From Elusimicrobiota bacterium (GTDB lineage Bacteria > Elusimicrobiota > Elusimicrobia > UBA1565 > JACRDR01): a stretch of 7,252 bases of DNA. Positions 7,165-7,252 of this stretch are shown piece by piece. A model generated the notes under the pieces. It had not been told where the DNA came from. It did not search any database and saw nothing but the letters and a program-made list of their open reading frames with translations. The DNA lies in contig JACQPI010000053.1 of assembly GCA_016207585.1 (NCBI GenBank), forward strand, positions 1 through 7,252, read 5' to 3'. Made by a program: the position numbers and the translations under genes. The first letter of the stretch is position 1. Every line of letters begins with the position of its first letter.

Positions 7165-7219
7165 AGCTCCAACCATTTCCGCGCACACCCGCTTTCAGCG
7201 GGTACCCGTGCTTGGTCAT
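7145..7219 (-). CDS. Possible 24-residue upstream leader ORF
   Basis: An ATG (7217-7219) in the upstream copy of the 24-bp repeat opens a 24-codon frame starting MTKHGYPLKAG. It ends at TGA 7145-7147, which overlaps the ATG of the M50-like gene as ATGA. Its initiation region is identical to that of the M50-like gene because of the repeat, so if one is used the other could be too. The peptide resembles nothing I know. Coding status is unproven, and the frame may be a by-product of the duplication. Confidence 0.25.
   Translation of the reverse strand: MTKHGYPLKAGVRGNGWSSAERKP
7183..7211 (-). promoter_or_regulatory. Bulged hairpin between the two repeat copies
   Basis: The minus strand can fold as GCAC (7208-7211), a GGGT bulge (7204-7207), and ACCCGC (7198-7203), with loop TGAAA (7193-7197). 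The returning arm is GCGGGT (7187-7192) then GTGC (7183-7186). That gives ten base pairs, mostly G-C, with one 4-nt bulge. No T-run follows, so it is not a standard intrinsic terminator. It lies inside the small upstream frame and could act on translation or RNA stability. Confidence 0.45.
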
Positions 7220-7235
7220 GGTTTCCGCTCTGCCG
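7212..7235. repeat. 24-bp direct repeat, upstream copy
   Basis: This is the second perfect copy of 7141-7164, offset by 71 bp, and it supplies the ATG of the 24-codon upstream frame. A 24-bp identity in a 7-kb window is far beyond chance. The repeat directly abuts the hairpin arm that ends at 7211. Confidence 0.9.
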
Positions 7236-7252
7236 CGCGCAAGGTGTTACTC

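Noticed and set aside
7183..7211. Intrinsic terminator before the M50-like gene
   Set aside because: The stem is GC-rich, but on the transcribed strand it is followed by GCGGAAATGG rather than a T-run, so Rho-independent termination is unlikely.

Overview
The window is a compact, GC-rich bacterial segment with six complete genes, all on the minus strand, plus the 3' end of a probable plus-strand gene at the left edge. An AsmA-like envelope protein argues for a diderm (Gram-negative-type) cell. High GC content, very tight gene packing and strong avoidance of some codons fit an uncultured environmental lineage. The protein style reminded me of Elusimicrobiota, Omnitrophota or similar phyla, but I cannot assign a phylum from sequence alone.

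In transcription order (right to left) there are two clusters. The first is a polytopic membrane protein with an HELAH zinc-metallopeptidase motif (M50-like, 6432-7148). It overlaps by 4 nt a small membrane protein of the CTP-dependent diacylglycerol/polyprenol/phytol kinase family (5854-6435). A 99-bp gap with a plausible promoter follows. The second cluster is asmA-like (3463-5754), pyrE (2867-3466), an MFS carrier (1599-2870) and purB (263-1573). These are joined by a 4-nt ATGA overlap, a 4-nt TTGA overlap and a 25-nt gap. It therefore links an envelope/lipid-trafficking protein to pyrimidine (orotate phosphoribosyltransferase) and purine (adenylosuccinate lyase) synthesis genes with a transporter between them. 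purB overlaps tail-to-tail with the plus-strand gene fragment at 3-284.

Most of the window is ordinary housekeeping sequence. The one clearly non-random structure outside genes is the leader of the M50-like gene at the right edge. A 24-bp segment covering its start codon is repeated exactly 71 bp upstream. The two copies flank a bulged hairpin and create a 24-codon upstream reading frame whose stop overlaps the gene's ATG. It could be a regulatory leader, a small insertion with duplication, or an assembly artefact at a sequence end. No RNA genes, CRISPR arrays, insertion sequences or gene-free stretches over 300 bases were seen, and I found no convincing undescribed multi-gene system.
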